The notes: generated from the sequence alone by a model not told the origin. A stretch of DNA of 64,000 nt from Gari tellinella (GCA_922989275.2 OV277866.1:38643246-38707245); one strand, 5' to 3'. Positions 1 to 10,731 are shown, numbered from the stretch's first letter. Translations and numbers: made by a program.

Positions 1-93
1 TTTTCAAAACGAATGTCATATAGCTTGTATCCTGATCAGGATCCAAACTGTTTGCAAACGCGAATTTAAGCGTCAATGAGAGTAAAGGGTTAA
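1..93. mobile_element. TTAA-1 MITE, right part (cut by window edge)
   Basis: Right arm of the central hairpin (CTGATCAGGATCCAAACTG then TTTGC, about 31-54), followed by the family's right end AGAGTAAAGGG and TTAA at 90-93. The same right half is seen in the full copy at 43563-43807. Confidence 0.75.
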
Positions 94-730
94 GTGCACT
101 GTCCATTTTTATCTTTCCAAATCAGCTGTGTCGTCTGCCGTTACCCTTCAACTTCTGGATACAATCTAAATCGTGGTGTCTGCTCTATTATGTCAAAACT
201 AGATTACAAGAAACTTGAATCAAGATATTTCAATATATTTGAATTCATATCAGACACTGAATATCTCGTCATTCAAGCTTGATCCAAACTGTTCTGTTGA
301 CAAATGGGACATTTGTCGCATGTACCGGCAGTAGCGTTAAGTGTCTAATTTGCCTGCCCCTGGAATTAGCGGTACTCTATTAAGAGATCTTGTTACAGCA
401 GATAATTCTATAGGAAATTATAACCCAATATACCCTTTTGGTCACCAAAAGTTCATCTAGCGGTCACAGGAGCATGCGCGAAATATGAACCTTGTCACGT
501 GACTACAAATGTATACTGTGTAAACCCTTACCTGCTTTTGCATTTAGAACATGTTGCATTTATAACATGTTGCATTGTTTGTCTCAGCAATGGACAACTT
601 TATCTACACACATATTGCATCTTTATATAGACAAAACTGTTTTAGCTGATAGTCTGTGAAATAGCATACAATGCTTTTTTACAAGTTAATACTTAATGCT
701 GTTCATTAGTAAAACAGTTAATTTCCAAAC
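94..730. other. Unassigned AT-rich stretch
   Basis: No gene seen. A 13-mer AACATGTTGCATT occurs twice (548-560, 564-576). A lone hairpin-arm-like piece (CTTGATCCAAACTGTT, about 280-295) suggests an old stem A element. Confidence 0.5.
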
Positions 731-952
731 TACAGTAAAAACTCTCTATGATGAACACTTAAACGAAGACTAAATAATTGTATAAAAGACAGATTACAGC
801 TTAAAGTAAGGTGACAGTATAACAGAAAGCTCCTAAGGGAGCTTTCTGTTTTACTGTCACCTTGCTTTAGGCAGTCATCTGTCGTAAGTTAACACTTTAT
901 AACATATAATAAGTAACGCAACTTAGTGGTCGTATTAGAGAGGTTTACCTAT
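731..952. mobile_element. TA-2 MITE
   Basis: Left end TACAGTAAAAACTCTCTATG and right end GTGGTCGTATTAGAGAGGTTT are inverted copies. The centre (about 799-871) is a B-type hairpin with apex GCTCCTAAGGGAGC, arms reading CTTAAAGTAAGGTGACAGT and its complement. The outer right end is diverged (CCTATA for ACTGTA). Confidence 0.85.
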
Positions 953-1288
953 AATCGACTGACTTCTTCTGATTTTGCATCAATCTGACATCTATGTAAA
1001 ATAATAAGATATGGTCTACTGCTGCGTGACCGCTTAACACAATATTACTGTTAGTATAACTTTCTCTAACATTCCTTAGATCTAGTTTCCTTTTTTGAAG
1101 AATGATAATTATTCACGTTTGTGTCAGAATCTATATCTATAATTATCAATTATGCATGTCTCCAATTGCAAACCATGATAATCATTTTCAACAGCTGTGT
1201 CTGACCATTGATTGTCCTGTAGGCAGTATCAATGGAGATAGAAATGACTAAATCCCACACTCTGCCGTAATGGTATACCTACTTGACG
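953..1288. other. Unassigned
   Basis: Nothing recognised between TA-2 and the HP-C hairpin. Confidence 0.4.
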
Positions 1289-1438
1289 AAAAGAACTGAA
1301 TTTTGTCGGCGTTTAAGCGAAATAAACGACTGAAAATGATCGGCAAATTCCATGAATCGCGTTCCGCGATTCATGGAATTTGCAGATCATTTTCTGTCGT
1401 TTACTTAGCTTTAACGCCACCAAAATTAAGTTCATTTC
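1289..1438. mobile_element. HP-C long-hairpin element
   Basis: A 150-bp near-perfect inverted repeat with centre at about 1361 (GAATCGCGTTCCGCGATTC). Arms read AAGAACTGAATTTTGTCGGC, then GTTTAAGCGAAATAAACGAC. Other copies: 40978-41118 and 49916-50069 (full), 15219-15290 (left arm only). Confidence 0.85.
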
Positions 1439-1570
1439 TTATATTTACATTATATTTGGTGTAATTCCTAATATAAATGAGCATTTATTAGTATGCATGT
1501 ACGTTTAATCCACATAAGAGGTTGTTTACACGAAGGAACAGTCATTACCGCATCACTGAAGCAACGCAAC
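1439..1570. repeat. Right flank shared with another HP-C copy
   Basis: This flank matches 50070-50215 with substitutions and indels (shared TAGTATGCATGTACGTTTAAT-type and 'TTAGAGGTTG' blocks), so the mobile or duplicated unit is longer than the hairpin itself. Confidence 0.6.
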
Positions 1571-2377
1571 AAAATGATTCGCGGAGGGCATATTTATATG
1601 CCACGCCTTCTCTGTGCAATATAAACGTATTTCTTCAAGTCCCGCCCTCTCCAGAAATAGCGTTTATACAAATTAAACGTCATTTTTCCAACGAATTTGA
1701 AAGGGGTGAATGTAGATATATGGCCTTTACTGACAGTGTACAGTAAAACTTATCTTTCACGACCACTAAAAAACGCTAAATTATTCCAGGAAATACAGGT
1801 GATAGCTTTAAGAAAGGTGAACGCAGTATACACAGTCATATAAGCGGTTTCTGAAAGCAACATATCAATGCATGTGATTGTTTAATGCAGGATGAAAAAC
1901 AAATACTATTAAATACATTTAATTCTTATATAATGTTTTAATGTATAGAAACTAATAATACAGATAATTCATCGTGGGATTTTGCATTATTTTTGTATGA
2001 ATTAAGCAATCCTGTGTCTTTCAGAGATGTCTGAGTTTCTTTAATAACGATCGGTCATTTAACAGAAACTTGACACTATTTGCACGGATTGGAAGAAACC
2101 AATGTTGTTCGACATGACCGAGAGAAACATTGACCACTTTCGTATCGAGTGTTATTTGTACGGCCGTGTCTGTGGCATTAAGCCGCACTTGTTGTGTTTG
2201 TCGAAGATAAAGTTTTATTGATTCCAATCAAGTTGGTTTTGGGAATAAGATAAGCCTGGATCAGACAAACTGCTCGTAACACGACACTCATCCGTGTGAA
2301 TACCATATAAAGTGTACAACACAGCCAAACCAATGAAGATGTATGGCTTAATCATCACTTTACATACGCATCCTTAA
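1571..2377. other. Unassigned
   Basis: Short frames only, none with recognisable domains; no repeat identified by eye. Confidence 0.4.
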
Positions 2378-2425
2378 CGCATTTAATTTATTTCTCCGCT
2401 GAAGATAATAGTCCTAATTCATACA
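2378..2425. mobile_element. TTAA-2 right arm in inverse orientation
   Basis: Matches the inner right segment of TTAA-2 (TTTAATTTATTTCTCCGCTG) in reverse, about 50 bp before a forward copy, so two copies are arranged head to head. Confidence 0.6.
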
Positions 2426-2478
2426 GTTATGAGTATTATTCATAATAAATATTATCTTATATTCTAGAAGATGATAAA

Positions 2479-2718
2479 TTAACCCTTTACCTGATAGCCT
2501 ATTTCTAGAATTGAAAATAGGTTACTACTTAAAGCAGGTTGAAAGTAAAGCAGAATGCGCTTAAGGCGCATTCTGCTTTACTTTCAGCCTGCTTTAAGCT
2601 ATCCTGTGCTAGAATATATTGAAAATTTTCCCTACTAATATATATTAAATTATTAAATTGGAACTATTTCTTCAGCGGATGAATAAATCAGATTCGCTAA
2701 AAGTCGCTTCTTTGGGGT
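2479..2718. mobile_element. TTAA-2 MITE
   Basis: Left TTAACCCTTTACC at 2479; central B-type hairpin about 2533-2601 with apex GAATGCGCTTAAGGCGCATTC; right segment CTTCAGCGGATGAATAAA then AAAAGTCGCTTCTTTGGGG. The expected TTAA on the right is missing because another hairpin begins there. Confidence 0.85.
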
Positions 2719-2800
2719 AAAGCATGTTGAAAGTAAAGACGAATGTGCCTCATGCGCCTATTAGGCGCATTCTGCTATACTTCAACCTGCTTTAATGGGT
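2717..2800. repeat. Second B-type hairpin abutting the TTAA-2 copy
   Basis: TAAAGCATGTTGAAAGTAAA ... ACTTCAACCTGCTTTA pair across an apex GCGCCTATTAGGCGC. It lies directly against the right end of the previous element, giving two B hairpins in a row. Confidence 0.75.
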
Positions 2801-2959
2801 AACCTTCTTACAAAAATTGAAACATTCTATGGAGAAAAGAGTTAAAATGCTACCATCATTTTCCACTATGCTGTTTCTAGTTTGCTTAAATCTAGAATTC
2901 AGGCTATTTTTTTTAAATCAATATCGATACAAGCCAAACAGGTCAAACAAGTACGATAT

Positions 2960-3012
2960 TCATCAAACTTCGAGTTATTCGGCGTCTAAGCAGGATACAA
3001 ACTGTTTGGAAA
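2960..3012. repeat. Stem A right-arm relic
   Basis: GGCGTCTAAGCAGGATACAA then ACTGTTTGGA is the right arm of the stem A hairpin without its left partner. Confidence 0.5.
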
Positions 3013-3014
3013 TA

Positions 3015-3273
3015 CAGAAGAACTTTGATATCTCGACTCGGTTAAATCGAACATACCCGTATTGCAAAGTTAAAACGTGGCTTAGCCACGTTTTAACTTT
3101 TAAATATGGGTATGTTCGACATAACCGAGATGAAATAATCGAATTCATGTGTCGAACTATCGGATAGTTCGAGTTAAGCGAGTACGATATATCGAAGTTC
3201 GACTGCACGTTTTCACTTTGAAATACCGGTGTGTTCGACAAAACCTACTTCGAGATATCGAAGTTAGACTGTA
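3015..3273. mobile_element. TA-3 MITE with a second TA-3 arm appended
   Basis: 3015-3205 is a TA-3 copy with an inner hairpin (GTTAAAACGTGGCTTAGCCA and complement, centre about 3078). It is followed by another TA-3 right arm, 3206-3273, ending ATATCGAAGTTAGACTG and TA. The arrangement implies insertion of one copy in another or end duplication. Confidence 0.8.
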
Positions 3274-4195
3274 CCAGACTACAGTACACTAAGCATAAGG
3301 CAGTGAAGAGGTTAACAACATATGTACGAGATAATAAGGTTTCAGTTCGCTGTGAAATATTTATTAGAATACAAAATTGGAACAGAGGAAACGTTTATTG
3401 CATTGATATGCACCCGCACCAAGCAATATATGTCACTGGTTATAAGATGTAAACTTATTAGATAATTTGAACTTAATTTCCTGTTTATTACGGTGCAATA
3501 AACTTCGAATAGAAATTCGATTCCTAAATTTGAATTTTAATCGTGCACTGTGTTCACCCTGTCTGGAAAAAACTAAGTTAACGTTTAATCTTTTAATTTA
3601 GCAACACTGTATCAGCAAATTTGTGAAGAACGTTGCTGGCGATTTTTATGCATTAAGCGCATCGTCTGGATCAAACTTGTTTTTCCCTTACCGTGCGGGA
3701 AATGAATAAATTTGGATATACAACATTTACAAACAGTTTAGACCGCGAACAAAAGGGCTGCTATAAGGAGGTCTCTAGTCCGGATTTTGAATATGTCTCG
3801 AACAAACCCCTCAAATGCCAAGGTAAATAGGTCAGTATTAGGAGACTCTTGTAAGTTATAATACGACGTAAGCCCAGCACATACTTTTTTCTGCACACTA
3901 TGACCAAAGTATTGCAAACAATTTGGATCCAGTAACTGATTGAAAAGGTAAGATGAACGAAACATAAAGAAAGATCCAAAAAGCTATAATTAGCAATAAT
4001 GTTTACCCATCACCCAACAAAAAACCCAAGCAAACTTCGTCTTGGAAGCGGTCATTAGAACACATTGTTATAGAAATTATTACACATTTTTACAACAACA
4101 CGTTTATGCAACAAGGAGAGGCATTGAGCGAACTTGCAGGGGTTTAAACTAACATCAGTATTGATAATAACGTCACATTCCTTTAAAAGGATAGT
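3274..4195. other. Unassigned with weak stem A traces
   Basis: No gene. GTCTGGATCAAACTTGTTT near 3667 and TTTGGATCCAGTAACTGA near 3922 resemble stem A arms but have no partner. Confidence 0.35.
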
Positions 4196-4197
4196 TA

Positions 4198-4443
4198 CAG
4201 TGGATAAAGTGTTATTCTTTCCCAATAAACGCGTTTACGCTAAAACTATTATTTCCAGTGCAAACAGTTTGGAGCCAGATTAGAAGCCGTATAACCCGGC
4301 GTCTGATCAGGCTCCAAACTGTTTGCCACCAAGATAAACATGAAATATCAAAATTGTCCAAAAGTTGTTCTTTTCTACGTTTTAGCGCTTTGCGTTTGCG
4401 TACGTTTGCGTTTAAACGGGAAAAAATAACAGATTCTCCACTG
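4198..4443. mobile_element. TA-1 MITE, complete
   Basis: 246 bp between TA dinucleotides (4196-4197, 4444-4445). Ends CAGTGGATAAAGTGTTATTC and its inverse. Central stem A hairpin at 4261-4326 starts CAAACAGTTTGGAGCC; the inner left stem has decayed (GATTAGAAGCCG). Orientation is opposite to the 8891 copy. Confidence 0.92.
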
Positions 4444-4484
4444 TATTTGAACACATGCAAACTGAGAAAATAAAGAGTACTTTG

Positions 4485-4684
4485 AATAGCAAACATTTTG
4501 GAGCCAGCTCAGATGCCGTGTTTATCAACGCCTGTTCAGGCCCCAGACTGTTTACAACTCAATTAAAATAAGCACTAAACAAATTCAAAAAAGCTGCATT
4601 TTCTACATTTTAAAAACACTTAGTTTGAGTTTCCCTTCGTCTAAACGAGCAAAAAACATTTTCTTAACAATGTTTCCACCATAG
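4485..4684. mobile_element. TA-1 MITE, decayed and left-truncated
   Basis: Follows the previous copy in the same order: hairpin relic GCAAACATTTTGGAGCCAGC, then GTCTAAACGAGCAAAAAAC, then a worn end TTTCCACCATA. Confidence 0.65.
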
Positions 4685-5019
4685 AAACATAATATTACAA
4701 TAGTGTAGCCATCACAAAGAATTGTACATTTCCAACACTTCAACCATAAAACCTTATGTGAGATGGCACTGGAATATAAAACCTATTTCTCAGATCTTTG
4801 AAAGATTAATGCTATTCTAAAAATGCAGTTTCGACACTAAGTGTCTGCTTGCTGTCCAATATTGATATAGTCTCTCTTTGATTGGACTAGCAAACCATTG
4901 GAAACATTTTTATCAGTCTGCATAGGATGTCTGTATAACGTATTGGACTATTTATCAGGACAAACTACATACATATGCGGATGCAGGATTTTACTAGGGG
5001 TTGATAAAGCATGTATTGC
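4685..5019. other. Unassigned
   Basis: Nothing recognised; the left half of the following TA-4 copy is not detectable here. Confidence 0.4.
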
Positions 5020-5273
5020 ATATACATGTTTAAAATTGTCATCTGCTGTTTTTTTCTTTTTCCTCAAAGTTACAAAATGGACATGTTGACATAATTTTTT
5101 AATGGTGAGAGACAAACAGCTTGAATCCAGATCAGACGCCCCGTAACGCGGCGTCTGGTCTGATTCAAGCTGTTTACAAATACAACCAAATTTCCCTACT
5201 TATAACGACTCCTTCCGAACAACCCGCACGAGTTGTGTCTCCCAATGGGTTTCGTTGTAGGGAGGGAGTACTG
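5020..5273. mobile_element. TA-4 MITE, right two thirds
   Basis: Contains GTCATCTGCTGTTTTTTTC, a stem A hairpin at about 5113-5175 (CAAACAGCTTGAATCC outer stem, apex GACGCCCCGTAACGCGGCGTC) and the right end GTAGGGAGGGAGTACTG before TA (5274-5275). Compare the fuller copy at 25680-26037. Confidence 0.8.
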
Positions 5274-5369
5274 TACATGATGATGACAATGATGGTGATG
5301 TTTCATAGGAAGGATTAACGTCCGTTCGAAGCCATATAATGATATTTCATCAAAACCTTAAACATTGTA

Positions 5370-5505
5370 TACAAAGCCTTAAGTTAAGTTAAGTCTGAAA
5401 TTGTTCTTAAGCAATTGATTGGTCAGATATGAGTATTTGATCAAAGCTGACCAGTCAAATGCTTATTAACGATCTCAGACTTAACTCAGACTCATTATAA
5501 ACTTG
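5370..5505. mobile_element. HP-F hairpin element, decayed
   Basis: AAGTTAAGTCTGAAATTGTT ... GCAATTGATTGGTCAGATAT pairs imperfectly with CTGACCAGTCAAATGC ... CTCAGACTTAACTCAGAC. Clean copy at 53409-53555. Confidence 0.65.
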
Positions 5506-5859
5506 AACCATGCAATACAGGACTTTATAACCCCCACTGCCAGTACTTCATCTGCCTTAAATATTGTTGTCTGCTTTTACTTCTCAAATTTATTTTTTTA
5601 TGTATTGTGATACAATGCTTATCGAAATGTGTTTTAAACAATTTGGATCTTATTTAGATCCCGTGTAACAGATATAAAATAATAATAACATTTATTTATT
5701 GAATTTTTATGTTACTATTTATCAGAACAAACCAAGACCTTCGTTAAAAGAACAACATTAGCATTCTTTAAGATTAACAAGTAGATAGTAAAATTCTTGA
5801 ATTAACAAAATGACTAACAAAATTAATTTGATTGAAAACATCAAAATATATACACATTA
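5506..5859. other. Unassigned
   Basis: Nothing recognised apart from an isolated TTTGGATCTTATTTAGATCC near 5642, possibly a worn stem A piece. Confidence 0.35.
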
Positions 5860-5930
5860 CAAACAATCTAGGGCCAGATGAGATTCCCGTTTTCATGCAG
5901 GCATATGATCTGGCTTCAAAATGTTTGGCA
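5860..5930. repeat. Stem A hairpin, degraded
   Basis: CAAACAATCTAGGGCCAGAT ... ATGATCTGGCTTCAAAATG gives a recognisable but mismatched stem, lying about 10 bp from the next TA-2. Confidence 0.55.
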
Positions 5931-5939
5931 CGGCTTATA

Positions 5940-6145
5940 CAGTAAAACCTCGCTATTACGACCACTAAAACGAAGGCTAATTGAGTGTATAATAGACAGG
6001 TGACAGCTTAAAGCAATGTGACAGTGAAACAGAAAGCTCCTATAGGAGCTTTCTGTTTCACTGTCACCTTGCTTTAAGCGGTCACCTATCGTAAACACCC
6101 TAATAATTAACATAATTTAGTGGTCGTAATAGCGAGGTTTTACTG
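5940..6145. mobile_element. TA-2 MITE, complete
   Basis: 206 bp between TA (5938-5939) and TA (6146-6147). Ends CAGTAAAACCTCGCTATTAC and inverse. Hairpin about 6004-6080, apex GCTCCTATAGGAGC, one mismatch in the outer stem (AATGTGAC against GTCACCTTG). Confidence 0.93.
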
Positions 6146-6432
6146 TAATTTCATTTATTACATTTCTTTGCATTGCGTTTACAATAAGTTTCGTTTTAAC
6201 GGGAACGAATGGCATAGTTATTGCCGTTATAAGTAATATAAGATCCGCATCAAACAGACACGGATCATATGGGATAAATGATGTACGACCGGGGGTACTC
6301 AGACGGGATTTGTAGGTGTTAAATGGTTAATGGTCAATTCTTTCTATTTCAGCAGACATATATCGTGTCTCTATATCATCTTTATCATCATTTACTCTTC
6401 TCCTAGCCCTATCAAGCCTTCACTGAAATCTA

Positions 6433-6498
6433 CAAATAGTTCGGATCCAGTTCAGAATCCGGGTACCCGGCGGCTGATCTGGCTCCAAACTGTTTGAA
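6433..6498. repeat. Solo stem A hairpin
   Basis: CAAATAGTTCGGATCCAGTT and GATCTGGCTCCAAACTGTTT flank an apex GGGTACCCGG. No MITE ends recognised on either side. The arms carry different stem versions (GGATCC left, GGCTCC right). Confidence 0.65.
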
Positions 6499-6737
6499 AT
6501 TCAAATCGATGTTTCCATTGGTACAGATGACTGATATATTAAATTTAGAAATTAAATCAGAGGGCTTCATATCAGTAGACGGTATTACAAAAGTGAAGGG
6601 TTGGGCTAGAATCTGTGTTAAATAGATACTGTGATATATAGTTTATGATGTTGAAATGTGTGTCAGATTGCAATGGTACACCCAAATGACTGTCTCCAAA
6701 TCGTCTGCTAAAATATATCGCCGTCTGCTTTAACACC

Positions 6738-6957
6738 TTAATGACAAGTGGATTAGTTAATGCTTATATATTGGATTAGTCCATGTTTGATGTAAGAGGT
6801 GCCTGGTCTAAATTTTATTTTCGTTTTGTTTTATATTGAAATTCTTATCAGCAAATAGTTTAGACTTTGATCAGACGCCGCATTTTTCGGAATCTGATCA
6901 GAGTCTACACTGTTTGCAAATGTCCCTCATATGGGCCGAAAGGCACAACTTGGTTAA
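6738..6957. mobile_element. TTAA-4 MITE
   Basis: TTAA at 6738-6741 and 6954-6957; right end GGCACAACTTGGTTAA; shared inner block TTGTTTTATATTGAAATTCT. Hairpin about 6851-6918 (GTTTAGACTTTGATCAGACG left; GATCAGAGTCTACACTG right), apex worn. Confidence 0.75.
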
Positions 6958-7138
6958 TATGTTAATATTTTGTGTTTTAGATATACCTGTATGTTGATGA
7001 ACAGCGCATCTGGTCTGTCTGCAAATTTATAGCTCGATCAAATTAATACAGAACGCTCCTTAATTTACATGAACACAATACACTGTCCTTTTTCTCATTT
7101 TGAGTGACATGTAGGGATATGCTATAAACATGCCAGTG

Positions 7139-7390
7139 TATTAACTCAATGACCCTTTGAACATTAAATCGACTATTCTAATGTCAAGAAAGTCTAGTCC
7201 AAGTATTACTATTACTTTTGTGTTTTACAATATATATTTCAAACTGCCAATAATTGCACACCATTGCCGGATTGCTTCTATAGGTACCATTTAATATTGA
7301 TACTCACTGTTTGCAAAGGACATGCACTCTCCATAGATATCCTGTTGGACAATACAATATTTATGCGTCGTTAGGGCTCATTTGGTGAAT
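7139..7390. mobile_element. TTAA-3 MITE, decayed
   Basis: Left TTAACTCAATGACCCTTTGA; right half shows TACTCACTGTTTGCAAAGGA and the family's downstream block. The hairpin left arm is lost. Confidence 0.55.
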
Positions 7391-7408
7391 ATGAATTTGT
7401 GTCAAATA

Positions 7409-7625
7409 TTAACCAATTCACTGTCATGGCGTCATCAATTTTAAACAATTGTCGTCTGCTATTGATTTTAATATTAAAATTGTATGTATTTTCAATATAG
7501 AAATGAGCTTCAAGCAGTTTGGATCTTGATAAGACGCCGCGTGACGCAGTGTCTGATCTGGGTCCAAACTGTTTGCAAATAACTATCGTGCTGCAGGTAA
7601 ATCAATAAGTTCAATGGTGAACTCA
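7409..7625. mobile_element. TTAA-1 MITE
   Basis: Starts TTAACCAATTCACTGTCATG, has the GTCGTCTGCT box near 7451 and a stem A hairpin about 7510-7577 with apex GACGCCGCGTGACGCAGTGTC. The right end is worn. Confidence 0.75.
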
Positions 7626-7687
7626 CTGGTTCATATCATCAAAGTCAAACATTGTTGTCTTACAAGCCTTATTGCTCATCTTCAGTA

Positions 7688-7893
7688 CAGTGGAGAAAAC
7701 GTTTTTCTTTCCCAATAAACGCGTTTACGCTAAATATATAATTTCCAATGCAAACAGTGTTACCCGGCGTCTGATCAGGCTTCAAACTGTTTGCCGTCCA
7801 GGTTAAAACCAACATTCAGAATGGTCAAGAAGTTTGCAATGCGTTTGCGTCTCGTTTGCGTTTAAACGGGAAGGAATAACGCTTTCTCCACTG
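7688..7893. mobile_element. TA-1 MITE with internal deletion
   Basis: TA on both sides (7686-7687, 7894-7895); ends CAGTGGAGAAAACGTTTTTC and inverse. The hairpin has lost part of its left arm: CAAACAGTGTTACCCGGCG joins left outer stem to apex directly. Confidence 0.85.
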
Positions 7894-8258
7894 TAACAGA
7901 TGTCTCACCATTTCAACATGGCCTTCTTAATGTGCTATTATGACCGTGTAACCTGATTTAATGTATTACAATTATTTAGTACATGTACTTAGTACACACA
8001 AATGCATTAATTTAGTACTTATTGTACATAATGTACTGGTTGAGCTTTTTTAGTTTCCCAGTTTGCGAGACACCATATGTGTTTCTCCATAACAGGCAGA
8101 AAAAAGCTTTTTCCCACTATGTTAAGGGAACATGGAGTCTTTATTAGACTTGCAAATGCTAAATACGGGAGAAATATAATACGCAAATCTGCATATGGAC
8201 TCTGTATTAAGTAACGATCTGCCTGTAACTCTTTAATGCTCAAATTGATCTTGAGGTT

Positions 8259-8433
8259 TTTACCCCATTCACCGCCGTATTGTCGTGTGCTTCAACATTG
8301 TTGTCTGCAATATCGTTTCACTGACGTAATTTCAAAACAGGTGGCAAGCACTTTTGATCCTGATCAGACACAGCTTCAGATCAAAACTATTTGCAAATGC
8401 GATTTATGACGTCATTTAGAGTGAAAGGGTTAA
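8259..8433. mobile_element. TTAA-1 MITE with shortened hairpin
   Basis: Left TTTACCCCATTCACCGCCG, TTGTCGTGTGCTTCAA box, right AGAGTGAAAGGGTTAA (TTAA 8430-8433). The hairpin (about 8350-8396) lacks the GACGCC apex palindrome. Confidence 0.75.
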
Positions 8434-8778
8434 TCCCGACAATGTTTCTTAAGTTGTTGACTTGTTTAACTGTGTATGAATATGCAGGTTTTCTACTTTT
8501 ACCTTTGGACACAGTGGTGCACTGCATCTGGTAGCTAAAAGGATAATAAAAACGAGTAGCGCTAAAGGTAGTTATATTCCATTAAGATATCTTATTACAC
8601 CCAATAAAACTACCGGAGTATATTTTCTTTACATGTCTCTTCTCCCATGATTAGTCATTATAAGTTCATAAGGTCATATTCAACAGCGGCCGATCAGTGA
8701 AAAAAATGGGGATCTTACAGTTCAGACAGTTGTTGTAATAGCCAATTTAAGACTAGTTTTTATTAAAGAGAACATTGA

Positions 8779-8815
8779 TAAACAGTGTAGACCCTGATGA
8801 GACGCCGCGATGCGC
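8779..8815. repeat. Stem A left-arm relic
   Basis: AAACAGTGTAGACCCTGATG then AGACGCCGCGATGCGCTG; the right arm is missing after the apex. Confidence 0.5.
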
Positions 8816-8890
8816 TGTTTGCTATTGTATATGAAATGTTCTGTACTGCAGTGTCTTAAATACATCCGTTTATATTCAAGCAAGCACATA

Positions 8891-9136
8891 CAGTGGAGAA
8901 TCTGTTATTCTTTCCCGTTTAAACGCAAACGTACGCAAACGCAAAGCACTAAAACGTAGAAAAGAACAACTTTTGGACAATTCTAATAATTCTTGTGTAT
9001 CTTGGTGGCAAACAGTTTGGAGCCTGATCAGACGCCGGGTTACCCGGCGTCTGATCTGGCTCCAAACTGTTTGCACTGCAAATAATAGTTTTAGCGTAAA
9101 CGCGTTTATTGGGAAAGAATAACAGATTCTCCACTG
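8891..9136 (+). mobile_element. TA-1 MITE, complete reference copy
   Basis: 246 bp between TA (8889-8890) and TA (9137-9138). Ends CAGTGGAGAATCTGTTATTC with about 26 bp inverted identity. A perfect-looking stem A hairpin spans 9008-9074: CAAACAGTTTGGAGCC, GATCAGACGCCGGG, TTA and complement. No coding capacity; mobilisation would need a transposase elsewhere. Orientation here is arbitrarily called plus. Confidence 0.95.
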
Positions 9137-9941
9137 TAGGGATAGTCCATTGCATAAAGGCATCAATGGCTTAATGTACATGTAGGACAACTATAATTCA
9201 GAGAGCCCCTAAATGAGTTTTTCTATACTAACACGATAATTAAACAATGTACATTTGCCACTTTTGCTTTTCACACTATCGTCATTCACACACAAAATTA
9301 TGATCTTCGAATTATTATCTTACATTTAAACAAGAAATATCTTTAAAAAAGATATTCGGCGGAATGAGTGGTTGAACTAAGGCTATATAGATGGGTGTGC
9401 AAAATTGAATGAAATTGAGGTTTTCAAAGAATTGTAATATCTTGGATTGAAAAGCAAAAAATAAAAGTATACATTTGAAACAGTAACTTTTATTTAAAAT
9501 GCAAAACTATCATGTACAGAAATGCAAAACAAAACAATAATTTAACTCATATCCTAGCTACTGGTAGGAGATCCTCACATTAATCTATTGTTCTATATAT
9601 CAAACTTCATTCATAGAGTTTCTTGAAACAAACTATAGCATGATTCAACAGTCTGCTCTACTTCACTCTTGTAAATAATGATGAAACCACACAATTGTGT
9701 TAACTCACTTGAGGCCATTTATATTTAATATTGCTTTTAATGTATGGTAAATGTGTACAAATAGTTAACAATTAAAACAAATTGGTAGTAAACAATTACA
9801 AAACACCTAGCTTCCTCTGTATTTCAGATGTCATCTTAAATTGCATCAGCCCCCAGTGTAGTAAACAGTCTGGTCTGTGTCTCTAAATTTTACACTCCCA
9901 GCCATATCTGGGAAAACTGTAATTGGACATAGACCAGCCTA
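9137..9941. other. Unassigned
   Basis: No gene. A small inverted repeat AAATATCTTTAAAAAAGATA sits near 9335. The rest is unrecognised AT-rich DNA. Confidence 0.4.
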
Positions 9942-10132
9942 CAGGGCTCCAGATAAGAGGGAGTAAACTAAACAAATCACATTTATTCACTCATTTCAGC
10001 ACCAAACCCTATGGTGTTACCACTCATTTTGATTGTCTCAAAGAGACAATTCAAATGTTTAGTGACACCACAGGGTTTAATGCACAAATAAAGATTTTAA
10101 GTTTTGAAATAATTCCCTTATCTGGAGCCCTG
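9942..10132. mobile_element. hAT-like-1 MITE
   Basis: Ends CAGGGCTCCAGATAAG and inverse (CTTATCTGGAGCCCTG). Centre is a second palindrome: ACCCTATGGTGTTACCACTC ... GTGACACCACAGGGTTT around GTCTCAAAGAGAC. Another copy is 35772-35963. No clear 8-bp duplication, so the hAT label rests on end sequence only. An open frame over it is not a gene. Confidence 0.8.
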
Positions 10133-10457
10133 GCTACTATCCAATCAGACTATTCAGTTTCAACAGGTGCTCTCAAGTCTAAATTTCTGATCAAATATAA
10201 TTGGTTGAAATGTGTGGCCAAACAGAAAGTGTGGCTAAATAGAAACCAGACAGCTCCGCCGAAAAAAAACACTACCATTTAGCTAATACATTTGTACACA
10301 TGTTGATCCCACATTTGTCATTGGTTTGTACTTATATGTATAACAAAGACCCTGAAATCACATGTACAGTTTCTTTATCGACTGTGGTATATATTACTTT
10401 TTACCTCCCTTTATCAGTCAATGGTATAAGAGTCAGACAATAATACATACTTAAGTA

Positions 10458-10731
10458 CAATAAACACTTTTATAACGACCACTAGAACGACTGATTATTT
10501 ATTATATAGTTCTGTGGCTAGAAGCAAAGTATTTTGCTTAAAGCTGAAATAAAGAATTTGAATTTGAATTTGAATATAAAAGACAGGTGACAGCTTAAAG
10601 CAAGGTGACAGTGAAACAGAAAGCTCCTATAGGAGCTTTCTGTTTTACCGTCACCTTGCTTTAAACGGTCACACGTCGTAAGCATCTAATAATCAACACA
10701 ATTTGGTGGTCGTAATAGAGAGGTTTTACTG
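10458..10731. mobile_element. TA-2 MITE with an internal insertion
   Basis: Worn left end (TAAACACTTTTATAACGACC), hairpin about 10585-10662 with apex GCTCCTATAGGAGC, right end AGAGAGGTTTTACTG and TA. Longer than other copies because of the insert at about 10500-10574. Confidence 0.85.
10500..10574 (+). mobile_element. Probable 5'-truncated retroelement tail inside TA-2
   Basis: AAAGCTGAAATAAAGAATTT followed by repeated GAATTT units interrupts the TA-2 copy between its left end and hairpin. A short piece ending in a simple hexamer repeat is typical of a truncated LINE or its SINE partner; this is inferred from the tail only. Confidence 0.5.

Noticed and set aside
2817..3167. 116-codon open frame
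   Set aside because: Overlaps the TA-3 hairpin; the opposite strand is also open there because the sequence is palindromic.
6001..6085. Bacterial-type terminator or integron attC site
   Set aside because: The hairpins lie between TA-flanked inverted ends in a eukaryotic repeat context and recur across the window in MITEs.
9923..10282. 119-codon open frame
   Set aside because: Runs through the hAT-like-1 inverted repeats; the peptide is a translation of the palindrome.
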